Assembly (NCBI RefSeq): GCF_900099655.1
Contig: NZ_FNDC01000008.1
Location: 1-64,000 of the forward strand
DNA from: Planococcus glaciei
GTDB taxonomy: Bacteria; Bacillota; Bacilli; Bacillales_A; Planococcaceae
Reading direction: 5' to 3'
DNA: 64,000 nucleotides
Position 1 is the first letter of the stretch; each line of letters opens with the position of its first letter. The translations under genes were made by a program, and so were the position numbers. Shown piece by piece: positions 8,632 through 16,917 of this stretch. The notes under the pieces were generated by a model. That model was not told where the DNA came from. It did not search any database and saw only the letters and a list, made by a program, of their open reading frames with translations.

Positions 8632-9348
8632 ATGAAATCAACTGAAAGAACGGCGAAACTTATTGGCGTTTTGTTTATTCTTGCAGCAGTTTCCGCCATA
8701 GTGGGGGTTCTTTTATACAATCCCATCCTGAATGGCCCTGATTATCTGATCGAAGGCTCTAGCCACGCCAACCAGGTGCTGCTCGGCGCACTGATGGAAC
8801 TGATTCTAGTGGTATCAGCCATTGGTACGGCGACTACGATGTTTCCCATTTTGCGAAAGTACAATGAAACCATCGCACTTTGGCACGTTTGCTTCCGTTT
8901 TCTAGAAGCGGTTGTCATCACCATCGGAATAGTCAGTGTGCTTGCTCTTTTGACAGTAAGCCGTGAATTTGCAGCAGCGGGAGCTCCGGATGCCGCCTCA
9001 TTTCAAGCTGTCGGAACTTCCTTGATTGCCATACACGACTGGACTTTCATGCTCGGGCCGCTTTTTTTCCTCGGCATCAATACGATCATGTACAGTTACA
9101 TCTTTTATAAATCAAAGCTTGTGCCGGCGGCTATCACCTACTTAGGCATGGCGGGTGCCGTACTTGTTTTCATCTGTGCCTTGCTGGTCCTGTTCGGCGT
9201 CATCCAGCAAGTATCATTAGTTGGAGGTCTGTTGGCGTTGCCGATCGCAGTTTATGAAATGACTTTAGCGGTGTGGCTCATCCTGAAAGGCTTTAATGAT
9301 TCAGATGTTGTTCCCGTGGATGAAAAAACAACTGTACCTGTCTATTAG
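8632..9348 (+). CDS. DUF4386-family membrane protein
   Basis: 238 residues with about six transmembrane segments. The sequence begins KSTERTAKLIGVLFILAAVS and contains LGALMELILVVSAIGTA, FRFLEAVVITIGI and LFFLGINTIMYSYI, the pattern of the DUF4386 family. Members are uncharacterised integral membrane proteins, often near regulators and redox enzymes. The ATG follows GAAAGGAAGAGGAAA. A 136-base gap separates it from the previous gene, and 28 bases separate it from the oxidoreductase that follows. Confidence 0.8.
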   Translation: MKSTERTAKLIGVLFILAAVSAIVGVLLYNPILNGPDYLIEGSSHANQVLLGALMELILVVSAIGTATTMFPILRKYNETIALWHVCFRFLEAVVITIGIVSVLALLTVSREFAAAGAPDAASFQAVGTSLIAIHDWTFMLGPLFFLGINTIMYSYIFYKSKLVPAAITYLGMAGAVLVFICALLVLFGVIQQVSLVGGLLALPIAVYEMTLAVWLILKGFNDSDVVPVDEKTTVPVY

Positions 9349-9376
9349 TGCCCGACTAAAAGAGGAGAGTTGCAAA

Positions 9377-10345
9377 ATGAAAGCACTTGTCGCAACGAAA
9401 TACGGGTTGCCCGAAGTTCTCCGGTTCAAAGAGGTCAAAAACCCTTCGCCTAATGACAATGAAGTGCTGATAAAAGTCTGTGCGGCATCCGTAAACTCAT
9501 GGGACTGGGATCTTTTAAGAGGGAAGCCTTTATTGACCCGGTTAGGTGGTATTTTCACACCCCAATACCAAATACTTGGCGCTGACATTGCAGGGCAGGT
9601 CATCGCGGTGGGCAAAAATGTAAAGCAATTTTTGCCGGGCGATGAGGTATTTGGCGATATTTCAGGAGCCGGATGGGGCGGCTTTGCCGAGTATGTATGT
9701 GTGGGGGAAGATGCATTAGCGATGAAGTCAGCACACATGACAAACGAACAGGCAGCTGCTATTCCTCAAGCGGCAGTCCTCGCTTTGCAAGGGCTCCGCT
9801 ATAAAGGAAGGATAAGCAAAGGTCAAAAAGTTTTAGTAAATGGTGCCGGCGGGGGAGTCGGTACGTTTGCGCTGCAAATCGCAAAATCATTTGGTGCGGA
9901 AGTGACCGCTGTGGACAATTCAGGGAAATTGGCTGTGCTGGGTTCGATTGGTGCAGACCATGTCATTGATTATACAAAAGAAAACTTTACTGAAAATGGC
10001 CTGCAGTATGACTTGATCTTGGACGTTGTCGCCCATCGCTCGATTTTCGACTGTAAACGCTCTTTAAAACCGAATGGCCGCTATGTCGTCATTGGCGGCA
10101 CAACGGCTCGAATTATTCAGTTTGCGTTTTTGGGTCCATTGGTTTCACGAATGACGAAAAAGAAGATGGGCATCCTCATCTATCTTCCAAACCAACAGGA
10201 TTTAAACGTGATAAGAGAGCTTTTCGAAAGGGGTAAAATTGTACCGGTCATCGATAAAAGCTATCCATTGTTCCAGGCTGCCGATGCTCTCAGGTATTTT
10301 GGAGAAGGGCAAGTTAAAGGGAAAGTGGTCATCACGATGGATTAA
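9377..10345 (+). CDS. NAD(P)-dependent quinone oxidoreductase / MDR-family dehydrogenase
   Basis: A 322-residue medium-chain dehydrogenase/reductase of the quinone-oxidoreductase branch. It has an N-terminal GroES-like domain (NPSPNDNEVLIKVCAASVNS). A Rossmann domain follows, with the NADPH-binding loop VNGAGGGVGTFALQIAK near residues 154-170. Cysteine zinc ligands of true alcohol dehydrogenases are not evident. The ATG at 9377, with AGAGGAGAG upstream, starts at the conserved MKALVATKYG; an upstream in-frame start at 9296 would lie inside the previous gene. It is the last gene of the operon and is followed by a terminator. Confidence 0.88.
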   Translation: MKALVATKYGLPEVLRFKEVKNPSPNDNEVLIKVCAASVNSWDWDLLRGKPLLTRLGGIFTPQYQILGADIAGQVIAVGKNVKQFLPGDEVFGDISGAGWGGFAEYVCVGEDALAMKSAHMTNEQAAAIPQAAVLALQGLRYKGRISKGQKVLVNGAGGGVGTFALQIAKSFGAEVTAVDNSGKLAVLGSIGADHVIDYTKENFTENGLQYDLILDVVAHRSIFDCKRSLKPNGRYVVIGGTTARIIQFAFLGPLVSRMTKKKMGILIYLPNQQDLNVIRELFERGKIVPVIDKSYPLFQAADALRYFGEGQVKGKVVITMD

Positions 10346-10375
10346 AAAGCATTGCCAATTGCGCAATGCTTTTTT
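10344..10375. terminator. Bidirectional terminator between convergent genes
   Basis: AAAAAGCATTG (10344-10354) pairs with CAATGCTTTTT (10364-10374). T-runs face both directions, serving the operon ending at 10345 and the leftward gene ending at 10374. Confidence 0.85.
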
Positions 10376-11102
10376 AATCGTTTTTTATAGCCTCCAGCCC
10401 AATTTTAGCGAGTACAGCCTGTCCTTCTTCTGTCGGGTGAATGTCACCGGGGATGATGTAGTCTTCCTGTTTGCCATTGTAAGCCGAATAGGCATCGACC
10501 AGGTAGACATTCTCATAGCTTTCAGTAACTTCCTGGAATGTGGCGTTCACTTGGGGCAGAAGAGCTTCACCGATTTGGTGCATGGAATTGCCAGGCGGAA
10601 AAGGGGTGTAAATGTTATAAAGAAGGATTTGGGCGTCTGTCAGTGACTGGATCTCTTCAATGAGTTCACCGATTTCATCGAAGACAACGCTGTTACCAAG
10701 CTCTTGCCGCAGTATTTCTTCCACTTGTTCCGGGTCGCCTGCACTGGAAGTTTCAGCAAGCCGGAGGATCTCCAGCAAATCGTTGCTGCCAATTGTCATG
10801 GCAATCACGTCCGCGTCTTTGACCTTTTGGCGGTAGTCTTCGTCTTCGCGAAGGGCTTCTTTGACCCTTGCGGTTTGCCAGCCGGATACAGCAAGGTTAT
10901 GCACTGCGAATCCAGCGTCTTCCGCGATCAAATACGGATAAGCCGACTGGCCGCTGTCTTCAAGATTGGCGCCGTAAGTGATGGAATCGCCTAAAGCGAC
11001 GAGTGTTTCCTGCTCGGCGTCTTCCTGTACACAGGCGCTGAGCAGGAAAACGGCTGATAAGGCGAAAAGGGCATTCTTACCGATCCGCTTGAATTTGGCC
11101 AT
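10374..11102 (-). CDS. SGNH/GDSL-type lipase-esterase, lipoprotein
   Basis: A 242-residue exported hydrolase. The N-terminus is a lipoprotein signal (hydrophobic ALFALSAVFLLSAC, lipobox Cys at residue 24). The SGNH blocks are present: GDSIT (nucleophile Ser), a later Gly block (NLAVSGWQT), Asn in IGSNDL, and the C-terminal Asp/His pair in GDIHPTEEGQ. It is likely anchored to the outer face of the membrane and hydrolyses esters; the substrate is unknown. A paralogue with a cleavable signal lies at 50800-51561, sharing GDS, GSNDFLEILR-like and YNIYNPF-like stretches. It is transcribed alone. Confidence 0.9.
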   Translation of the reverse strand: MAKFKRIGKNALFALSAVFLLSACVQEDAEQETLVALGDSITYGANLEDSGQSAYPYLIAEDAGFAVHNLAVSGWQTARVKEALREDEDYRQKVKDADVIAMTIGSNDLLEILRLAETSSAGDPEQVEEILRQELGNSVVFDEIGELIEEIQSLTDAQILLYNIYTPFPPGNSMHQIGEALLPQVNATFQEVTESYENVYLVDAYSAYNGKQEDYIIPGDIHPTEEGQAVLAKIGLEAIKND

Positions 11103-11254
11103 AGTGCCTCTCCTTTTATGTTTTTTTACAATATATCATGAACGTCAAACAGAGCGCCTTTCACGAAGCTCTTCGAGGAAACTTTCTATTTTGAGGGTGA
11201 AGGTTTTTCGCCATAAATATCCAAAGAAAATCCGGGGAAAAACAAAACGAATAA

Positions 11255-11300
11255 AAGAATGGCGAAATTCATCCGTGAAAGGACGAATTTCGCCATTCTT
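11255..11300 (-). terminator. Very strong bidirectional terminator
   Basis: A 16-bp perfect stem (AAGAATGGCGAAATTC at 11255-11270 and its complement at 11285-11300) with a 14-base loop and flanking A/T runs. It lies 35 bases after the leftward oxidoreductase gene ending at 11335 and ends that operon. It also insulates the GDSL gene promoter. Confidence 0.9.
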
Positions 11301-11334
11301 TTTTATGTTAAATAACTATCAATAACCAAGCTGC

Positions 11335-12432
11335 TTACTTGAAAACCCGCTCACTAATCGAGAATGCTTCCGGCTTCGCACAACTGCTTTCCATCCGATA
11401 ATACGCACTATCCCGAGATGAATTCAAAAAGCCATGCATCGCTTCCAAGACATGATAAGCGAGCTGGCCGTTTGCTCGGTGCGGCTTGCCGCTCATGATG
11501 GCATGGGCCATATCTGCAACGCCGATGCCGCGGGCGTTGTCCTGGAAACTGGATACGAGGGGAATGTCGGTAAAGTCTTCATTGTCTTTTTTGCGCAGCC
11601 GCACCGGTCCGCCGAATGTATTCGGATCCGGGACAAGCAAGGTGCCTTCGCTGCCGTAGATTTCGATCGGCGGAAGCGTGGAACCGCCGAATGCATCAAA
11701 ACTGGAAGTAAGGGTCCCGATGGCGCCGGATGCAAAATCGATCGTTCCGGAAATATGGGTTTCGGTTGACACGGTAATTTTTTGCCCAGCGTTCGGTTCG
11801 CTCAAGACAGTGCGTTCCGGATAACTGATGCGTGCGGCTCCGGCAATGCGGGTGATAGGGCCGAGCAGCGCAATCAACGCGGTTAAGTAATACGGGCCCA
11901 TATCAAACAGCGGGCCGCCGCCTTTCTCGTAGTAGAAAGCCGGATTCGGATGCCAATGCTCATGCCCGCGGCTGATGACAAATGCCGACGCACCGATTGG
12001 AACACCGATGTCACCGTTTTGGATCAGCTGCAGAGCGGTTTGGATGCCGGCTCCAAGGAACGTATCCGGCGCGCTGCCGACGAATAAACCTTTTTCTTCT
12101 GCTTTGTCCAGCACACGTTTTGCTTCCTGCAAACTGATGGCGAGCGGTTTTTCGACGTAGACATGTTTGCCGGCTTCCAGCACTTGAAGGCAGACTTCCG
12201 CATGCACATTTGGCAGCGTTAAATTGATGACCAGGTCGATTTCCGAGTCGTCCAGCAATTCCTGTACGGTGCAGGCTTTCGGAATTCCGTATTGTGCGGC
12301 TTGTGAGCGGGCGCGTTCCAAGTCCAGATCCGCACAGGCCACAAGCGATAAATGGTTGAAGGCCGGAATATTCTCCATGTAAATGGAGCTTATGTATCCG
12401 CAGCCGATGATGCCGATCTTGAATGTGCTCAT
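11335..12432 (-). CDS. Gfo/Idh/MocA-family oxidoreductase
   Basis: A 365-residue NAD(P)-dependent sugar or inositol-type dehydrogenase. The N-terminal Rossmann fold shows IGIIGCGYISSIYM, and the family motif EKPLA (YVEKPLAISLQEA) carries the catalytic Lys near residue 96. The C-terminal half has the expected alpha/beta substrate domain. It is the third gene of a leftward operon with a ThuA-like gene (12 bases away) and another Gfo/Idh/MocA gene, an arrangement common in carbohydrate-degradation loci. The precise sugar cannot be told. A strong terminator follows. Confidence 0.9.
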   Translation of the reverse strand: MSTFKIGIIGCGYISSIYMENIPAFNHLSLVACADLDLERARSQAAQYGIPKACTVQELLDDSEIDLVINLTLPNVHAEVCLQVLEAGKHVYVEKPLAISLQEAKRVLDKAEEKGLFVGSAPDTFLGAGIQTALQLIQNGDIGVPIGASAFVISRGHEHWHPNPAFYYEKGGGPLFDMGPYYLTALIALLGPITRIAGAARISYPERTVLSEPNAGQKITVSTETHISGTIDFASGAIGTLTSSFDAFGGSTLPPIEIYGSEGTLLVPDPNTFGGPVRLRKKDNEDFTDIPLVSSFQDNARGIGVADMAHAIMSGKPHRANGQLAYHVLEAMHGFLNSSRDSAYYRMESSCAKPEAFSISERVFK

Positions 12433-12444
12433 TTTGTTCCTCCC

Positions 12445-13188
12445 TTATTGGCTATCGCCCATCCCTGTATAGTTCCGGGCATTCCCGGAAGCGGCATAGT
12501 TTTGATTAGTTGCATTCCCATAAAGCGTTTTGCCTTCTGCTGCCCATAAAAATCCTTTTTTCATGATGAACGACACTTCCGGCATCGTTATGATATCCGC
12601 TACGTGTCCTAAAGAATTGTAAAATACGCGTCCGACTCCCCAGCGCTTCGTCCAGACAACCGGCATGTCGACGGCTTTGTTCAACACATGCGGGCCATCT
12701 GCCACGGGGAAGCGTGTAGTGGCCAGCACTTCAACGGCCGGATCGACGTGCAAGTAGTATTGTTCGCTGACGACTTTGAAATCATCCAATCCTTCCAAAA
12801 TCGGACTCGAAGAATGTTTGACGTTGACCATGTATTCGACGCCGTCATTTCCAGGGTGCGCCACCCAGTTGCCGCCGGTCATGAACTGCCAGTCGACGTT
12901 CTTGCGGAATGAATCGCACATGCCGCCGTGGCTGCCGGCGAGCCCAACGCCGCTGATGACGGCTTCCGAGACATTGCGCACGTATTGCGGATCGATGTCG
13001 CCCATCGTCCAGTGCGGCACAATCAGATGAAGCGCTTTCAATTTTTCAAGGTCTGCGTAAGCGTCCAGCGTATCGGATATTTCCACGTCGAAATTTTCTT
13101 CAGCCAGCAAATCCTTGTAAATGTTTGCGACTTGTTCCGGCTCATGGCCGTCCCAACCGCCTTGGACAATCAATGCTTTTTTCTTCAT
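12445..13188 (-). CDS. ThuA-like trehalose-utilisation domain protein
   Basis: 247 residues with a glutamine-amidotransferase-like ThuA fold. It begins KKALIVQGGWDGHEPEQVAN, and later has PHWTMGDI, GVGLAGSHGGMCDSF, and RFPVADGPHVLNKAVDMPVVWTKRWG in successive blocks. ThuA proteins accompany oxidoreductases in trehalose and related disaccharide catabolism; their exact reaction is poorly defined. It sits between two Gfo/Idh/MocA genes, with gaps of 30 and 12 bases, so the three are very likely one operon. The start ATG at 13188 is preceded by AGGAGCGATAG on the coding strand. Confidence 0.85.
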   Translation of the reverse strand: MKKKALIVQGGWDGHEPEQVANIYKDLLAEENFDVEISDTLDAYADLEKLKALHLIVPHWTMGDIDPQYVRNVSEAVISGVGLAGSHGGMCDSFRKNVDWQFMTGGNWVAHPGNDGVEYMVNVKHSSSPILEGLDDFKVVSEQYYLHVDPAVEVLATTRFPVADGPHVLNKAVDMPVVWTKRWGVGRVFYNSLGHVADIITMPEVSFIMKKGFLWAAEGKTLYGNATNQNYAASGNARNYTGMGDSQ

Positions 13189-13218
13189 AATCTATCGCTC
13201 CTAACGGTTTCAGGTTTC

Positions 13219-14379
13219 TTAGAGGCTTGAGACATCGATCCATTTTCTCTCCTTGATGGATTGTTCTACAGCTTCCAGCACTTGCTGGCATTTGACGCCG
13301 TCGTTGAAATTCGGGACCGGCTGACGGTCTTGCTCGATCGCGTCCAAAAATTCGACGAACGCATGCGTGAATGTATGTTCATAGCCGATTGGATGTCCGG
13401 CTGGCCACCAAATACCGGAATAGGCATGCGACGGATCGGTTGCCAGCACGCGGCGGAAGCCTTGGACATCTTCTTTATCGTTGGTGAAGTAAACTTGCAG
13501 CTCATTCATCCGTTCAAAATCAAAAATAACGCTGCCTTTGGAGCCGTTGATTTCAAATGAGTTGGTGCTGCGGTGGCCGGTCGCAAAACGGGTCGCTTCA
13601 AAACTGCCAAGTGCGCCGTTTCCAAAACGCACCAAGAACAAAGTGGCGTCGTCTACCGTGACAGGACCTGTTTCAGTCGTTTTTCCGCTCGTCGCCGATA
13701 AGCCGCCAGTTTCTTCCGGCAGCGGACGCTCTTTAATGAAGGTTTCGCTCATGCCGATCACTTCGGTGATATCGGCGATGAGGTAATGGGACATGTCTAT
13801 CAGGTGCGCCCCTAAATCGCCATGGGCACCGGAACCGGCAATTTCTTTTTGCAGGCGCCAGGCAAGAGGGAAGTCCGGGTCCACCAGCCAGTCCTGCAAA
13901 AACCAGGCCCGGAAATGATAGATGTCGCCTAAGCGTCCTTCGTCGATCAATTTCTTCGCCAGCATGACAGCAGGCGCAAAGCGGTAGTTAAAGCCGACCA
14001 TATGCTTGACGCCTGCATTTTCCGCCGCTTCCAGCATGTCGCGTGAATCCTGGAGTGACAGTGCCAGCGGTTTTTCGCAGTATAGGTGTTTGCCAGCCGT
14101 GGCTGCCGCAACCGCAATTTCCTTATGGGCGTTGCTCGGGGCGTTGATGTCGATCAAGTCAATATCTTCCCGGGAAACAAGCGCTTTCCAGTCCGATGTG
14201 TGTTCTGCCCAGCCGAATTGTTCCGCCGCAGCTGACACAGCTTCGGTATTTCGGCCGCAAATCACTTTCATATTTGGCTTGATGCGGTCCGGAAAAAACA
14301 TCGGCAACGCGCGATACGCGTTGCTGTGCGCCTTGCCCATGAATTTATAGCCGACCATACCGATATTTAGCTTAGCCAT
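13219..14379 (-). CDS. Gfo/Idh/MocA-family oxidoreductase, first gene of the operon
   Basis: A 386-residue NAD(P)-dependent dehydrogenase. N-terminal Rossmann motif is NIGMVGYKFMGKAHSNAY and the catalytic Lys motif is CEKPLALSL near residue 95. The C-terminal domain contains GAHGDLGAHLIDMSHYL, with the conserved Asp/His of the family. I chose ATG 14379 because GGGAG lies 8 bases upstream and the protein then begins MAKLNIG; an in-frame start at 14394 has no such signal. The leader carries a 21-base palindrome (14397-14417), so expression is probably controlled by a repressor. It differs substantially from the paralogue at 11335. Confidence 0.9.
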   Translation of the reverse strand: MAKLNIGMVGYKFMGKAHSNAYRALPMFFPDRIKPNMKVICGRNTEAVSAAAEQFGWAEHTSDWKALVSREDIDLIDINAPSNAHKEIAVAAATAGKHLYCEKPLALSLQDSRDMLEAAENAGVKHMVGFNYRFAPAVMLAKKLIDEGRLGDIYHFRAWFLQDWLVDPDFPLAWRLQKEIAGSGAHGDLGAHLIDMSHYLIADITEVIGMSETFIKERPLPEETGGLSATSGKTTETGPVTVDDATLFLVRFGNGALGSFEATRFATGHRSTNSFEINGSKGSVIFDFERMNELQVYFTNDKEDVQGFRRVLATDPSHAYSGIWWPAGHPIGYEHTFTHAFVEFLDAIEQDRQPVPNFNDGVKCQQVLEAVEQSIKERKWIDVSSL

Positions 14380-14396
14380 TTCCTCATCTCCCATTC

Positions 14397-14417
14397 TTTG
14401 TTTAATGATTAAACAAA
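14397..14417. promoter_or_regulatory. Perfect palindromic operator in front of the Gfo/Idh/ThuA operon
   Basis: TTTGTTTAAT and its exact complement ATTAAACAAA flank a single central G. The site lies 17 bases upstream of the start codon at 14379, where a bound repressor would block transcription. This symmetry fits a dimeric regulator such as LacI, GntR or DeoR; which one is not known. The upstream DNA to 14770 is AT-rich, holds the operon promoter region and has no other gene. Confidence 0.65.
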
Positions 14418-14770
14418 CACATTTTTATTTTCTCGAATAGTTAATATTCTGTCAAATTTAAACGGTTTATTGATAATTAACATGCTTTTGTTTTGATATT
14501 AAAAGAGGTGTAGAAAGCGTTTCTGGCGAATTTATTCCATATAGTGTAAAGATTAAATGATTTTGGGTTTAGGGCTTCATTAACGGAAATAATGTTTTAG
14601 CTAGAATGCAGCGAATATTTATGCTTGAGAATGCAAAGTTTAAGGTATGCAGCGAACAGAAGAGCGGCAATTCGCATGCGGCCGGCAAGTGTAATTTAGA
14701 AAGTTTGTTTTCAAAAGTTAACGAAAGAAATAATGCCTTATACGTCATCGTTTATGAGAGGTGAAACGTT

Positions 14771-15172
14771 ATGAAATTAACCGAAAAATTGGCGGAGGAA
14801 TTTTTGTACTACACCGACGAAATGCAGGCTGTTTTGGACCGTGTGACGGGAGAAATCCTGTATGACGCGGATGAATCTTTGACTGGAGAACCCGGAATAG
14901 ATTGGGATGATGAAACTGCCCGTAATTTGGTGCTGGTTCCGCAGATTTCATCAGCTGAAGCTTTTGAAGTGATGCAGCAATTTGCAGAAAAGCAAAAGCA
15001 GCCAAACCAAGAAGTGCTAATAAAGGCACTCGAAGGCAAAAAACCTTTTCGGCAATTTAAAGATCAAATTCTGGTGTTGAATTTGGAAGAAAGCTGGCAT
15101 CGGTTTGAGCAGAAGTACGCCAGAAAGCGGATGACTGAATGGCTGGAAGCCAATGAGATTCACTTCAAGTGA
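14771..15172 (+). CDS. UPF0158-family protein
   Basis: A 133-residue acidic protein that I recognise as UPF0158 type. Marks are LTEKLAEEFLYYTDEMQAVL near the N-terminus, a central DWDDETARNLVLVPQISSAEAF-type segment, and a C-terminal SWHRFEQKYARKRMTEWLEAN helix. Function unknown; no catalytic motif is seen. The ATG is preceded by GAGAGGTGAAACGTT. It is a stand-alone gene, divergent from the Gfo/Idh operon with about 390 bases between. Confidence 0.8.
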   Translation: MKLTEKLAEEFLYYTDEMQAVLDRVTGEILYDADESLTGEPGIDWDDETARNLVLVPQISSAEAFEVMQQFAEKQKQPNQEVLIKALEGKKPFRQFKDQILVLNLEESWHRFEQKYARKRMTEWLEANEIHFK

Positions 15173-15221
15173 CGCTAATTCTTCCTCTCCATAATACTTA
15201 GGGATCTCCAAGCTGCCTTGA

Positions 15222-15590
15222 CTATTTATCGCTCAAAAAATCATCAAGCGCTTGAATTGCCAAGTCCAAGGATTTCAGCCTTCTCTCGAGAAGCGTGTGC
15301 TGCGGACTGCCCGGTTTTGACTTGGCGCAGCTTTGTTCGATAGAAGGCAATAGGCCGTTCAGGACTTGCCTTGCTTCTGCCAGATTTCCTGATGTATAGG
15401 GATGCCGTTTTTGGTACCAAGCATTTTCCAGGATGGCTAAACCAATTTCCAAAGCGTTTAGCCGTTTCTTCAATAAGGCGGTATTCGACCCTTTCTGCGT
15501 CATTTGCGCCACGGCATTTTCGCATTTGCGGATAGTGGATTGGAAGGACTTGATCGCTTCTGATCGGGCATCGGTTGATACAGTTTCCAT
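15222..15590 (-). CDS. Small helical hypothetical protein
   Basis: 122 residues, predicted almost entirely alpha-helical. Two related halves are visible: MTQKGSNTALLKKRLNALEIGLAIL and SKPGSPQHTLLERRLKSLDLAIQAL share the pattern K(P)GS-N-LL-(K/E)-RL-(N/K)-(A/S)-L-(E/D)-(I/L)-(G/A)-(L/I), so the protein looks like an internal duplication. No family recognised. On the coding strand the start is preceded by AAAGAGGTGCAGTGCG. It converges with the UPF0158 gene 50 bases away. Confidence 0.65.
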   Translation of the reverse strand: METVSTDARSEAIKSFQSTIRKCENAVAQMTQKGSNTALLKKRLNALEIGLAILENAWYQKRHPYTSGNLAEARQVLNGLLPSIEQSCAKSKPGSPQHTLLERRLKSLDLAIQALDDFLSDK

Positions 15591-15798
15591 CGCACTGCAC
15601 CTCTTTCTTTTTTCTTCCTACATAATGAGTTCAGTATACCCGATAAGCAGACAGATGGATGAATGACTTGTCGACTGAAAATCCGGACATTTTTTAAGGC
15701 TTTTTTAAAATAGAGGACTGAAAAGCTGCGGGGAGAAACGGTTGAATCTGCGCCAGTAGTTCTATGTTGAAAGCTTAAAACGGGCAGGAGGCAGCCAT

Positions 15799-16592
15799 AT
15801 AAATAAACGATTCATGATCAATAGTGTCTGCCTGTTTTTTTTCGCCGTGCTTCTGATTTCTTTGCAAACCCACAACAATGGTTTGCTCATCATCTGGGGA
15901 GTTTTTGCGTTCTTTTTTTACGTCTTTTCCGATAAGCGGATAAAAACGGTCATCGCTGTGCAGGCGGTATTTAGCGCCGGCTTTTCACTGTATTTATATA
16001 CTCTTGCACACTGGATTCCGCAAATTCAATCAACCGAAATGCACGTCTTTTTAAGCCGCATGTCTTTGATTTTTGTGCTGCTTCCTTTATGGCTGCTGTC
16101 GCTCATTTTGCGCCGACCTTTACTAAACTACTGGAGAAAGCCGGCATGGAAAGAAACGATGGTCATCCCTTTTATTTGGAGCGGTTTTCATCGTGTCAGC
16201 ATTGCTCATTTTCTCGCCATAGCATTAGCCGTCAACTTGGCTGTCTTTATCCCTTTCATTTACATGAACGATGGGGCTGTTTTTGCAGAGATATGGCTTT
16301 TAGCCATCATTTTTTCCGTGACAAATGCACTGCTCGAGGAGCTGATTTGGAGAGGTGTGCTTTTAAGCCGTTTTGCTGAAGGGATGGGGGAAAAATGGGC
16401 CGTCGCATTTACCAGCGTAGGATTCGGATTGCAGCATCTTTCACTCGGCTTTTCGTGGCCGATTTGCCTGGCTTTTTCAGTTGGCGGCCTGTTTTTCGGC
16501 GGCATCACGGTTCGATCCGGGAGCATCCTGCCGGCAATAGCCTGCATCTGGTTTTAAACTTGCTGATGGTGTTGAGTGGAATTGTGAAATAA
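15799..16592 (+). pseudogene. CPBP (CAAX-type) intramembrane protease, frameshifted near its end
   Basis: Hydrophobic, multi-pass. The CPBP motifs EELIWR and FGLQH are present. The third motif (HxxxN) is lost in the first frame, which ends IWF at 16557. In the neighbouring frame the expected sequence LHLVLNLLMVLSGIVK resumes at once and ends at 16592. One missing base at 16541-16542 (CC for CCC) explains it: a real mutation or a sequence error. The start is also odd. AGGAGG at 15786-15791 is 7 bases before an ATA (15799) that gives I/M-NKRFMINSV. The first ATG (15814) is 22 bases away from it. Some CPBP proteases process peptides or prenylated proteins; the substrate here is unknown. Confidence 0.75.
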
Positions 16593-16621
16593 GAAAGAAA
16601 CTTAAAAAGGTTTCGTCTACC

Positions 16622-16661
16622 AGGACAGCAATCGCCAATAGAGGCAATTGCTGTCCTTTTA
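16622..16661 (+). terminator. Terminator after the CPBP gene
   Basis: AGGACAGCAATCGCC pairs with GGCAATTGCTGTCCT (one mismatch) around a six-base loop and is followed by TTTTATTT. The remaining DNA up to 16917 holds only the leader of the protease gene. Confidence 0.85.
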
Positions 16662-16917
16662 TTTCCTCATGACAAACCGCTCATTTTTTCAATGGATCAG
16701 TTAGGCATCTGGATACTTCAAAAAGGGGGAGAAAACAGCGCTGCGCAAAAAAACGTTAAGAAAAGAACGGAAATATTTAAAAGTTATTGCTCGATTGACG
16801 TTTTGCGGACTTTGAATGACGGGGCACACTTCAAAATAAAAGGAAATGAGATTGACCAGTACCAATATTTTGAATAAAATGAAAAATGAAACGATTACAA
16901 GGGGGAAGCAAAAACCG

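Noticed and set aside
14507-14526. Possible cre box (GAAAGCGTTTCT) upstream of the Gfo/Idh operon
   Set aside because: At least three mismatches to the cre consensus.
16692-16877. 61-codon frame before the subtilase gene
   Set aside because: No ribosome binding site and no family; it lies in the leader of the protease gene.
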